Assembly: GCA_951230915.1 (NCBI GenBank)
Contig: OX579638.1
Coordinates: 11,178,696 to 11,242,695 of the forward strand
From: Antitrichia curtipendula
Taxonomy: Eukaryota; Streptophyta; Bryopsida; Hypnales; Leucodontaceae
Length of the DNA: 64,000 nt
Direction of reading: 5' to 3'
A program made the translations under genes and the position numbers. Each line of letters starts with the position of its first letter. Positions within the stretch are counted from its first letter, which is position 1. The notes under the pieces were generated by a model. The model was given only the letters and a program-made list of their open reading frames with translations, was not told the DNA's origin and did no database searches. Of this stretch, positions 24,990-36,479 are shown in pieces.

Positions 24990-27900
24990 CTATAGAATCT
25001 GTTTGATCTCATTCCAGCTGAAACTAGGAGCGTGCATGAAAACATTTACCTCCGGATCTAACCCACAAACAATGACAAATATGTAGTACAGGTGCTTATA
25101 ATACGTCCATGCTCCTCGTTTGCCAAGTGACTTTTGTGACATGTCTTTGAACGATGGACACTCGCAGTTTGGGAATTGACCAATTGTCAGTAGATACCTG
25201 GATACCTTAGAAATATTTTGAGACTCTAATGTAACAATGCAGCCAAGAGCTGGAGGAGGAACCATTAAAATATTGCAGATCTCCCCGACAATGGACAGAG
25301 CAGAAGCGCAGTTGTTGTGGTGCTTCGTTGTTGGAGCGGCAGTGTTCCTCCGAATGTTCTTCCCGTATTGCTTGGTGGGGTGATCTAAAGGATTCGAAGG
25401 AGGAGGATAGTCGCCCAGGTTTACAGAAGTGCTTTCTCCAAACAGCTTTCGAGGGGATAGTTCGGCGCACTCCATAAGGTGGAATCCGGCGTTTTCAAGA
25501 TTTAGAATCTCTTTCATTGTCAAGTTTGTGCCCATTTTAACAGGCCAAACATCAGGGACGACAGGTTTAGAAACAACCCATTTCCGCCGAGTTCCATTCA
25601 CACAGCGATTGATGTCATCATTACAGAAGAAGAACTGCATTTTTTCCAATTTGACCTTCTTGTAATTGTCCATCAAGCCGGTGTAAGTTGGGGCAGCTGT
25701 ACTTCGATTGTCCTGCACTATCTTTGCCACGCATTTCTTTTTGGTCTTCACCTGCAGAGTGAAGCAGGCTTTTGCAGATGTCTTTGGGAGCCTTGCTATA
25801 TGCCATTGGCGTTCATCGCAAACAGTTTCCTGAACTGATTTGGCATGTTTTGCTGGAGAGTGAGTCGATGGTGACTTTAGTGAGGGAGCAGTGCCTTCTG
25901 TAGGGCGAAATTTGAATTCCGATTGTGGGTCCTCGGCAGTGAGGTCAACAATCTCTGGATTGAGCCGCTGAACCTTGCGTCTTGGGGGCGAGACACTAAT
26001 CCTGTTAGGGCGGTGTGAATCAAATTCTGATCCCAGAGGGAGATCTCCCTTTCGCTTCAAGGAAACAAAAACTTCCTCCCCTTCCAGATGAGGTTCACGT
26101 GTGCAGAAGACGTTAGCACCAGGCATATTGGCAAGGGCGGCATGAAGAACCTTGGAATTTTCAGAGCGTTGAGCTGTACGAAGACGGAGTTCTTCTTTAC
26201 CCGGGCCAGTACCTGGCTTTTCACCCTTCAGAAATTGGTAGTAGGCAACTACCTGCATGAATGCTCTGACCATGTCATCGACGGAAGCAACGTACAGATC
26301 ATTCCCTCTTTTGCCTGACTGTTGCAACCACTTGTTGTGGATTGTCTCCGCCAAATTACATGACGGCATCTCGGCCAATTTGGGTGGTGAAAGGTCCTGC
26401 ACGCAATCCTACATGATGAGAATTGAAACGAGAAACAAGGATACAGAACATTGAGTGATTAGAGAGGAAGACATGCAAGAACTGCCACTACTGAGGACTA
26501 GTGCCGATATCGGCATGACGACTGCAGGGTGCGTGAAATGAAGAAAAGAATCAAATGAAGCTTGCTCTTACCAGTTCCATGAAGCCTCCCCATTGGCGGT
26601 AACAGAAATGCCAGAATGCTAGCCATAAGTCAAGTCTTGGAAGTCCATCATCGGTTGAAGCTCCAGATGATAACCACCATGCACGGATGGCCAAATATCT
26701 GGTCTGAGCTTCCTCCAATGATACAGAGTTCTTGTATTGTTTACAGAGGCGTCGATGTTGATCCTGCAGGTCGACTCGGATATCTGCTTTAGTGTGTTTC
26801 TCCAGTGATTGGGTCCAATGGAAAAGGCAAGTCCTCTCGCGGTTGATCATAGGGATGGTTGAGTCACCAGAACCATACACAATGCGTACAGCATTCCAGT
26901 TTGCCTGTGCACTGTCAGCTATGAATCCCTTAAAATTTGGATTAATAATATCATGCCTGGAAGACACAGCATTCACATTCTTCCAGAACACTACTTGAGC
27001 TGCCACATCTTCAGATTGCATGTCGCAAACAGCAATCGTCATAACGCGGCAATATGTGGAGTCATACACGTGACAAGCCATTGTGGTCCAAGACTTCACC
27101 CGTTTGACATGGTCAAACATCATCCAGGCGTTTTCCAAATCACCTCCGGGCTGCATACGGCTGACCAAGTCGACCCCACTTCCGGAGCCCAACTCTGCCA
27201 TCTTGAAAATGAAGACCTTGTCAGACTCCGATCCTTGTCCTGGAAACCTGTTCTCCTAGATGAAGGCCCAGTTGCTTAACCCTCTCAGTTTGGTTATGCT
27301 ATCAAGAACTCCAAATCGATGAAGGTATCGGAAAGTGGTGACCTCGTTTCGAATACTCGGAGACGACATTTGTTTAAATTTGTCCAGGACAAAGATGAGT
27401 TCCTCAATCGCCAGAGTTTTCTGAGTCCCACCTTCCGGACATAAAAGTAGTTCGCCTAGGTACTCCTTAGTCGCCTCAAGGACAATGGCAGAGTTTGTCG
27501 CTGATGGAGCCCTTTCTACATGTTCGCCAATAAGACTACGGAGTTTGGCAGCTGACTCTCGATAATTTCCTTGCTTCACAGGATGTGAATGAAATCCGAG
27601 ATGGATATAGACACGAGTCATGTGACTTGGACCGTAAACATAATATATCTTGGCAGGGCAACTATCTATGCAAGTAGGCTTCACAAGGCAGAGGGCACAG
27701 ACAAAAGTAGAATTGGAAGGGGGGGCCGATCCGGGAACAAAGGCAGACGACGCAAGACCGTCCCATTCAGTTTCATTTGACGGAGTCAAACGGTTGGGTC
27801 GACTTACATATTCGCAAGCGGAATTCGTGCATCGTAGATGTCCCAAGCAATTAGACAATCTGAAGGAAAGTGCAGATGTTGACTGGATATGCGTAGTAGT

Positions 27901-28683
27901 TGTTCGAGTCCAAGCGTGTCCATCATCCTTTTTATCCATGCCATGCAGCTGCCCAGCCTTTGTGGATAGCGGATACTTCCCCATTGGAGGGAGCTCGAAG
28001 ATAATATCACCATTAAAGTCTGGTGGCAAATACTCTACCTTCTCTATCGTAATAAGATTGTAATCAATCTTACTAAGAATTGACCTAGCGCCCTTCTTGA
28101 TACTCAACTGGCGTAGGCAATTAATGATACTCTCAACAGGTGGCAAGGGAGGCTTAGAAGTCGATGGACCTGAACGACGATGGAGGCTTGACTGAAGAAC
28201 GCAAGGTTCATACTCGGCATGGGGTTCTACAGGGTGAGGAGCAGTAAAGTCATGCGTAGAATGGATGCAGTCACTATCAGAATCATCACTAAGAACATGG
28301 ACAGGACCATCGACATGCTCTAATTTAACGTTTCGAAGCATTGGAGTGACCTCTGATGTTACAGAGGAATGTCTAGTTGTAGAATGGACTGAATTGTCCT
28401 TCACTCCATACACGCGATAGTTTCCGGGTGTCAAAGACCAAACTCCACCGTCAAGAGAGTCAAATGCCATCTGCGCTACAGTGTGCGAGACCTGCCTCGT
28501 GACTGGGTTAACAACATCCAAATCTAAATGCAAAGTACCTTCCATAATCAGAAACCTAGAAGCCAAACGAGAACCACTAACTCTGGCAAAGCCATCCTCC
28601 CCCACGATGAAGGAAATAGGCACTATTGCATCATCTCCTCGAATTAGAACCGTATTCGAGCTTGCATCCTCTGAGGTAGACAT
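24990..28683 (-). pseudogene. MULE-type transposase, broken by one in-frame TAG
   Basis: Conceptual protein of ~1,176 residues in two exons: 28,683-26,572 and 26,408-24,990, joined across a GTAAGA...TAG intron in phase 0. The ATG at 28,683 opens the frame. Residues 285-367 form a Cys/His cluster (C285, C290, C329, C332, C338, C342, then HLGFHSH at 361-367), like the GCM/WRKY-related zinc modules of MULEs. The DDE core follows, with KGFIADSAQANWNAV (D near 590) and RTCLFHW (C619, H622). Near the C terminus CECPSF ... YYKHLYYI (1119-1141) resembles a SWIM finger with its third Cys replaced by Tyr. Codon 476 is TAG (27,258-27,256); the frame continues unbroken on both sides, so CAG-to-TAG is the simplest reading. 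It would catalyse cut-and-paste transposition of the host element. Confidence 0.8.
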
Positions 28684-29541
28684 GACAAACCTAACTCTGC
28701 AGGCAGCACTACCACGAACATGTACGCTGGGTGCAAAACGTGGAAGAAGAAAAATTACATGATATAGTTCCGAGATTAAGTAAACTAGGCATGGAGGACT
28801 ACGTCAGTACAATTTTCTCATTTCATAGGTAAAGACATGTAGTCACTCATTAAGACAATGTAGTACTTAACAAACCTGGTAGTACATGTTCCATTCAATT
28901 AGTATCCGTTCCTAGTTACATCGAAAACGTTGAGATCCACACCCAGATTAAAATCGAGGATGCTGCGCGATTTACAAAAATTTAATGAGACACCATTTAA
29001 GAAGTATGCTTGGTTGTAAGATCAGTCCCTCATTTCTTTTATTAACCGCGAACCACTTCTTGAATAGCTACAACAACTCTTGTTGTAATTTGGAACCCGT
29101 AAGTCTATAACAATTTTTTCAGTAATTGGGGGAACTGCCTCACGACAACCGTCAACCGAAGTGTCAGAATATTTAAACCCGGAAATTGGTACAAGGACCA
29201 TTCCTGCATAATTATAATTACCTCCATGACATCCATCATAACTTGAAACGAGTTATAACGGCGCAACGGATTTGATCGAACCGACCTGTTCCTAATTATG
29301 CTCGGCCCGCCGGTATGGAATGTTGCCATTACTGACTGTAGCTTCAGCATTAAATCACTAATCATCCTTCTTTACTGGCATGTTTGAAAAATTTAACACC
29401 CCATTGGACAACGTAACAATGTTTTTACGGCGCAAGCGTTGGAAATAAAACGTAAATTACTTTGTTAATACACATAAATAGATATCTGTTAATTAGTATT
29501 GTAGACAGTCGGAGTGACATTGAATTCTTGCAACCTTTAGA
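28684..29541. promoter_or_regulatory. Divergent intergenic region between transposase and ParB-methyltransferase genes
   Basis: This is the 858 bp between the two start codons of head-to-head genes, so it should hold both promoters and possibly a shared one. I found no clear paired TATA boxes or other motif I would name. The open frame at 29,365-29,105 on the minus strand looks incidental. Confidence 0.5.
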
Positions 29542-30354
29542 ATGCCAAAGAGACAAAAACGGCAAGCCCTCTATTTTACAAATCCAAAGCGCCTGAAGAA
29601 GTCTAGGATAATGAGGGAGTTGCGATCAAATGCACGGATAATAGATGCAGGGCAAACTGTTAGAGACCTAGAATGTGATAGTGGACAACTATCAATTAGC
29701 GAAATGCAGGTTCTTCCCTCAGGTAGCCTTATAGAAATTGCAGAGGAAGAGATGGGTCGAGGAGATCCCGATAATTCCTCAACAGCCAATAGCGAAAGCG
29801 GAAGCACACCAGATGAGTGCGCTGGTGATCGAGCAGAAGGATCAAGTAGAGAGACCACTCCAGAGCAAGGTAATGTGACGATTAATTTGTTGGTTCGTCT
29901 GTGAACATCATTGTTGATGTTCATGAAGGAATTCTATCCAGTACCTTTCACATTGAGTAGGGGGGAGTAACCCATCACCTCATGTTCATGTAATTATCAA
30001 TATTCCGCCGTTATTATCCATTTGCTGCAGACTCTGAGCAGGTTGGAGTGAAATGAGGTTTCACAACTTTGGGACACTAACATTGACAGGGACAATCATC
30101 CACCTTCACAACTTCCTAGGATCTCAAACGCTGGATATGCTTAGCGCAGAACTGACTTCAATTTTCAAATGGTTCTAGCTAGGAGTCAAGCCGAAAGAGT
30201 GATCTCCGAAACGGGAATTGAGGCCCACGGTTTGTGCTTTGAGTGCGCTAGATCGATTTCGTCGGGGCAGATTGCCTAAATTACAGATACTGCATTTCGG
30301 CGGCTTGCAACCTTGGGTTCAATAAGTGTTTATCACTGAGCTTCTGGTCCACTG

Positions 30355-31440
30355 GAATTTGGGCGCCGAGATCGAGCGGAGACGGCAGGGCTCAGCAGGG
30401 ACGAGCGGAGGGGATGGAACGTGCGACCGAGACCGCAACATGTGACCGGGGGAGTGCGAGCGTGGGATAAGAACGGGAGAGTGAGACCGCAACATCTGAC
30501 CCGTCGAGCGCGCAAGGTCTGAGCGGAGAGGTGAAAGCGCTAGAAGAGTGTGGGAAAGCGAGATCGCAACATCTGCCGGGCGAGAGCGAAAAGTCTCACC
30601 AAGGGAGGCCTGAGCGCTGGGAGAGCTGGAGAGAGCGAGACCCCAACATCTGATGGGGGGGCGTGAGCGGGGGGGGGGGGGAGAACGGGAGAGCGAGAGC
30701 GCAAGGAAGGAGTAAGCGGGGGACAAAAGCGCTCGGACAACGAGACCCGAACATCAGAGCGGGCGGGCGCGCAAGGTCTGAGCGGGAGGACGTGAGTGCT
30801 GGGTGATCTCGTGAGAGCGAGACCGCAACATCTGAGCGGGGTGCGAGAGCGTGGGGTGAAAAGGGGAAGGCAAGACCGCAACACCTGACCAGGCAAGCGC
30901 GCTAGGTCTGAGCGGGGGGGCGAGAGTGCTGGGACAGCTGCGGAGAGCGAGAGCGCAACATCTGACCATGGGTGCGCAAGCTTTGAGCGGTAAGGGCGTG
31001 AGCGTCGGATGTCCACGGTATAGAGCAAGACTGGAACCTCTCAGCGGCGAGCGAGAAAGGTTGGAGTGCGAAGGGCGTGAGCGCTGGGAGAGCGAGACCG
31101 CAAAATTTGTCCGGGGCTGCGTGAGTGTGGGGTGAGAAAAAGAGAGCGGGACAGCATTATCTGACTGGCCGAGCAGTTTAGATCTGAGCGGGAGGGCCGT
31201 GTGCACAAGGAGATCTCGAGAGAGTGAGAATCCAACATCTGATTGCGGGTGCTTGGAACGTGGAGAGGGAACGGGAGACTGTAACCGCACAATCCGAGCG
31301 GTGGGGCGGGAGCGGAGAGCAGGACAGGAGGCCTGAGCGGGGAGAGAGAACAGAAGAGCGAGAAAGCAAAGATTGAGCGGCGTTGGTTGAGCGGTGGGCG
31401 TTTTAGGAGCGGAGAGCGGAGCAGAGAGCAGGGCTTGGGA
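30355..31440 (+). repeat. Degenerate purine-rich tandem repeat in intron 1
   Basis: About 1.1 kb of imperfect repeats built from modules like gagagcgagaccgcaacat, ctgaccggg, gcgcaaggtctgagcgg and gagtgctggga, recurring every ~50-60 bases. The plus strand is rich in G and A, with G runs up to 13 long near 30,670. It lies wholly within intron 1 (29,870-31,575) of the ParB-methyltransferase gene. Long Ser/Arg/Pro open frames on the opposite strand (for example 30,754-31,560) are by-products of the repeat, not genes. Confidence 0.8.
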
Positions 31441-31764
31441 AAAGAGACAGTTCTGACATAAGTGGCACATTAAAAAATTGGATTTCAGTATTGTTGCGAC
31501 AAAGATTCCAGTGATAGTTTGTTTGCTGTGTCCCCTTGACCGCTCAATTTTGTTTCTCAATTTTGGTTCCTACAGGTGTTGTCAAGATGCATACTTCCTC
31601 CAATACCATTGTGAGCACGGAGAACAAGGGTGAGGACATTTCAGAGACTAATCCATCTCCAATCACCACGGAAGAAGCGCAGATGGAATGCGGCAGCAAA
31701 GAAAACGATGAAGACACAACGAACACAACGGGTAAGACTTCACATTCTTTTATTTGTGGGATTT

Positions 31765-31915
31765 GGAATAAGCTTCGGGGTGCTGCTATCGACACTCTGC
31801 CTTCAGTTATGGGCACTCTGCCTTGAGTTATTGGCACTCTGCCTTGCTGCTATCGGCAATCTGCTTTGAATTATTTGGAGTAAGCTTCGAGGTGCTGCTA
31901 TCGGCACTCTGCCTT
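31765..31915 (+). repeat. Short tandem repeats in intron 2 (GGCACTCTGCCTT type)
   Basis: The word ggcactctgccttgagttatt and close variants recur about five times, interleaved with two copies of aagcttcg-ggtgctgctatcg. They sit within the intron between exons at 31,576-31,731 and 32,165-32,251. Confidence 0.6.
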
Positions 31916-31989
31916 AAGTTCAGCCCCCCCTTAGACGGGGTGCCGATGGCGGCACCCCTTCTAAAGGGGCGCTGCCGACGCACGCAACA

Positions 31990-32033
31990 CCCCCTTAGAC
32001 GGGGTGCCGCCATCAGCACCCCGTCTAAGGGGG
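31990..32033 (+). repeat. Perfect 18-bp hairpin in intron 2
   Basis: CCCCCTTAGACGGGGTGC (31,990-32,007) is followed by an 8-nt loop and its exact reverse complement (32,016-32,033). A related imperfect copy lies just upstream, about 31,930-31,972, and each is followed by GGGGCGCT-xxC-GACGCACG. The GC-rich stem would be very stable in RNA or single-stranded DNA. Confidence 0.8.
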
Positions 32034-35000
32034 CGCTATCGACGCACGGAACAACCCTGTGGAAAGGTGCCATCGGGTATTAAAATGTCTTGGGTCCTTC
32101 TGTGCTACTGAGGATTTGAACGCCAGGAGCCTTTCGATTTCTGAATGGTTATGTCTTCGTGCAGGTCCATCGGACGATTTGACGGATCCTGGACGGAATA
32201 CGCTAAGGGGTGGGCTGCAGTCTTCGTCACAGCCGGACATTCTCGACTCCGGTGTGTATTCTTGACACCAATTTGCTAAGTTCTGCCATTTTGATTTGTT
32301 TTTTCTCACACTGTTTGTTTTGCAGAGGAACTGGAGAACGAGGATGTTGAGACCCCCGAGGACGCTCAAGAAGCAGAGAAAGCATCGACGGAGATGACAG
32401 CCGAAGAGCTTGGCAAGGAAATGGACAAAATGGTCGTGCAGGAGTCGGTCAATACCAATGTTGTCCTGGACAAGCTCCGCTTCAAGCCAAGGGAGAAGTC
32501 GAGACTGAACATCCCGCTCTGCCGGATGAAAGCTCTTGCTACAGTTCGCCCGTACCTAAAAAATGACGTTATGGCACTAGGAGCCCATTTTGTGAGTACC
32601 GGGTATATGGACGGGCATGGTGTCTTTTATGTGGCCTTGCAAGACAACGAGGGAAATACACAGGACGTGACGGACGAGGATGTGTCCAGTTGGAGTCCAG
32701 CCTGGGTTGCTGCAAACCAGGACTTCGAGAGGGAGCTGGAGAAGGAGGACGCCTGGAAGCAGTTCTTGGGCAAAATGTTCTTCGTTTGGAACGGCAACCA
32801 TTGACTTGCGGCCTGGCTGCCAATCATAAACAGAAATCATGGAGATGACGCGTCCTGGCATTATGCGGTTGAATCTATTGTATTGGAGGTTGAGGGCCAG
32901 AACGGTCCACTTCTCACAGCTTTGCACCAAGTCAACTGGTAATACCCAACTCACTTTCGTGCTGGTTTCTTTTCTTTGAAGTATGTTGTTTGTGTAGTTC
33001 TAATCGTTATTTACTGAAACAGGAGAAACCAGACCTGTCACGTGAAGTTAAATCTTGTACACAAATTGTACCGGCTTCAGAATATTGCTGGCCAACCCCT
33101 GTTGTATTACGAGAATCTCGTAAGTAAGGAAGAGCTGGCTAACACCGAGAAGAAGCAGAAATCGAAGATTTGCACTTGGTACACCCTGACGCTCAACGGG
33201 CTAATTAGCGTTCTCTATCAGGTATGGTTCACATTCCTTAAATGTGATCTAAGATTGAGCCCATTTCCTTTTTTGAATGTTGGCTGCCCCGTTTCCCCGC
33301 TCCCTTTTCCTGGTTGCATTTGATATTCTCAAAATTTGGGCTGCCGATGGCGGCCGTCTATTTCAATGAATGTTTTGCTGAACTCTTTGTTATCTTCTTT
33401 GGGCTATTAGCGCTGCTCGTTTGACCTTCTCAGTTTTGGTCCTAATATAAATTCCCCTTTCACCATTAACTTCAAATAGAGTTTTTTTTCTTTGTTTTGC
33501 AGCAAGAGCTGGGTGAAGCAGTGGCTCATGCAACCAGGAAATTCAAGGAGAAGTATCCAGAGAAATCGAGTGAATGGACTACTGGGAAGCTGTATGATGT
33601 CATTGGGAAGGCTGTGGATAAAGTGAAGAAGGATATGTCATCCGATGTGAAGAAACAACTCCCCATTGCGGATCCAAGGCAAACACCAGCTTTCTTGGAG
33701 CAAGTTCGTATTCATCATGAGAACCGGGAAGACGATCCTGAGATGTCCCAGGAGAAGTTGTGGTATCTTTCAACCTCGATGATGGACGCGGCAATAAAAG
33801 TCAAATGGCTTGAGCGGTGGAACAAACCTGCATCGCTTCGGAAAGCAATGAGGTTCCCGAAGACCAAGTTTCCTGATCATGCTTTCCCGGACTGGCTTCA
33901 CAAGGCCACTTGGTGGGCTCAGGTACCTTGTTTACTTTTTCTATAGTATTTTGAACTCTGTCCTGGACTCGTTACATTTGTTACTAATTCCATGTTACAG
34001 TTGGCAAGTGCTGTGCAGGAACTTTTCGATGCGACTCTCTCTGAGCTGGATGTCACGATCAGTTATCAACCTCCTGGCGAATCACCAATTCCGAGCATTG
34101 GTGATTATGTGGAACAGAATCAGATTCAGCTTTGGGATACAGCATTTTCCCATGAGTTTGATGGCAAAGGTGTTCACAAGAATCATCCTCCTGAGTTCCA
34201 AGTTGGTCTGGATAAGGCTGTGGCACGAGTTCTCTACCGATATTTTAAGTTCGTGCTGTATGCACGAAACGCTACAGCCAAGACGCCATCCTTCTTCCCG
34301 AGTTACTTGGACAGACGTGTTGAGAATTGCATGATATCGGATGAGATCGCCAAGAAGTGGACGAAGGAGCACTGGGAAGTGTGTGGCTAGTATATATATT
34401 GACTGTCCTCTCAACAATCCTCCTCCCTATGAGATTGATTTGAAGAACAAGGTGCAACCGGATTTGGCTAGATTGAAGACGGTGCATGACACTCCGATGG
34501 GGGCACCTGGCAAGAAGACAAGGGGCTCGAAGAGAAAGGCCGAAGAAGAAGCAAGAAAGAAGGCGGCCTCAGATGCAGCGGCTGCACTAGAGAGTGATGT
34601 AATCGCTGTTGGGAGTGCCAAGAAGACTGCCAAACCGTCTACAAGTCAAGCAGCGGATATGGATACGGATGTAGAAGTGTTAGAGGTGATTCAGCCCAGG
34701 GCTCCGCTGCTCACTCCTGGTGGTGCTCGAGATGCCCATGTTTCTGCTCTTCACGGGCTGTCGAGCCTACTATCACTTCTTACGCAGAGGTTGAAGAGCG
34801 CAGTTACCTCTCGGAAAGCAACTTCGTCATCTGGCTCTTCCCTCAAATCCTTAGTGTGTGTTCAGAATTCCAGCCTCTCTCAGATTATGGAAGCTCTTCC
34901 AGATGTCCACGCTTGCCTTGAGACGCTCAACAAGTTTGTTCTGAAGGTTCGTTTTCTTATTCATGAGTTACACTTATGTATTCCTCTAAACTAGCCTGCC

Positions 35001-36479
35001 CAGTTATGGTTTGTTACTGTTGTGGAAACTAGCCAGTGCCGGTACATAGTTATCCACCGTTTGCGTCCTTGTCGCGTTGTTGGAAAAGCATTCAGTTACT
35101 ATACTTTCACAGGCAATTGAGTTCCGAGTGCAATTCGGTTATGGCATTTTGAACTAATGACGTCCATCATTTTCAATCTCCAGATCAAGAATGAAGACGA
35201 GACAAAGGCTTTGAATAAGTCTTGTCCTCATAGCGGCTTTGATTTGATTCTTGGCGATATTAATGATGGCCTCTGGGTTCCGTCCATTTCCCAGAACCCC
35301 GGGGATGTCCCGGCATAGAATGAGTACTCTGAGCAACACACTGAAAGTGTTTTTGAGTTTGGGGAACATTTTCTTCATGGAGCGGGTGCAATTCTGTTGT
35401 TTGTTCCAGATGTTCCAATGATCCGGACTGATGTGCTGTCGTATGCAAATGGCTACAACTTTGTTCTGCACCGGGAGTGGTGGGGGATTAATGACTTACC
35501 CTCTGCGTCGTTTTACAACCCAAACAATAAGGTAACTTCTCCTTTAAATCAGTTATTCTGTTCACTGCATTGTACCGAATAATTTCTACTTGTTCTAATT
35601 CAATTTCATCGCAATCTCCATTTCCAGAGCAGAGGATTCCGGATTCAGCTCTTCATTCACCGCGCCTTGGATTCTTGCGAATTCACGGTAGCGACCAATG
35701 AATCACTGGCGGAGTTCGGAATGGGAGTATCTGAATTTGATGTGTTATTCAACTTCACTACTGCAGCCTCTCAGTCCATTAATGGATCTGTTCCGTGAAG
35801 AGGCGCCCGTGAGAAGGATCCAATTTTTCTTCAAATGCTGATCGAGGCGTTTACCAAGCCGGGGTCCATCATCCTTGATGCATTTGCTTCTATTGGTGAG
35901 TATTCTTTATTCTTGTGTTGAGTTTCTCTCATATTTTGGGTCCTTTTTGGATCATCTCTAATTTCCTTTATCCAAATCCAGGTAATTCTGTTCGAGCTTG
36001 CAAGGTTATTGGACGGCACATTGCCGCCCTAGAGTCCGACATCGTGGTCTTCTGCTCTATGTTGCAGCCGTTCCAACAGGTTGAAGCTACAGCTCCAATT
36101 CAAATTCACGCTTCCGAGTCTCCATCTGAGATGGCACTAGACGTCCCTATTCGGCATATCACTAAGAAGAACAGATTTAGTAAGTACATCTCCTGCCTTA
36201 TCCTATTCGCTTGCATTCTTATGTTCGTGATCATTTTACTAACCCACACTCGTTTGGCTCAGAGTGATCACTGTACTCCCTTCTCCGGCCAAAGACTATT
36301 TCATGATGCCATGGGACGCAGACGCCGCTACGTTGCAGGCGACAGAATCTACTCCGACCTCCACACACCCCTATAGATGGTTTAGTAGACGCGTTCGTCG
36401 TTTTATTGATGACGAGGCAGACGTTGATATGGAACCAGGACCAGATTCTTCTGGTAGTTCGTCAAATTTTTCATTTTGA

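Larger units (their letters stand above)
29542..36479 (+). pseudogene. ParB-like / beta-class amino-methyltransferase fusion protein, decayed
   Basis: Eleven exons with GT-AG introns: 29,542-29,869; 31,576-31,731; 32,165-32,251; 32,326-32,938; 33,023-33,221; 33,503-33,922; 34,001-34,946; 35,184-35,531; 35,628-35,895; 35,982-36,179; 36,265-36,479. Phases agree throughout except one ~1-nt insertion near 34,383. Conceptual length ~1,258 residues. Residues 1-30 are basic (PKRQKRQ, NPKRLKKSR, likely nuclear signals), then an acidic low-complexity stretch. About 238-410 is ParB-like, ending in FFVWNGNH-[stop]-LAAW (codon 350, TGA for the expected Arg). The middle is helical, of unknown family, with a KKTRGSKRK basic patch. 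The C terminus reads FDLILGDINDGLW (935-947, motif IV position), GAGAILLFVPD, then EKDPIFLQMLIEAFTKPGS and ILDAFASIG (1115-1122, motifs X and I), the beta-class order. Other stops: TAG 35,316 and TGA 35,796. DIND replaces the catalytic DPPY-type tetrad, so activity is doubtful even if repaired. It would act on DNA in the nucleus, by inference. Confidence 0.75.

Noticed and set aside
30319..31560. Several long minus-strand open frames rich in Ser, Arg, Pro and Leu
   Set aside because: They come from the GC-rich tandem repeat in intron 1 of the plus-strand gene, show only repeat-driven composition and no family motif.
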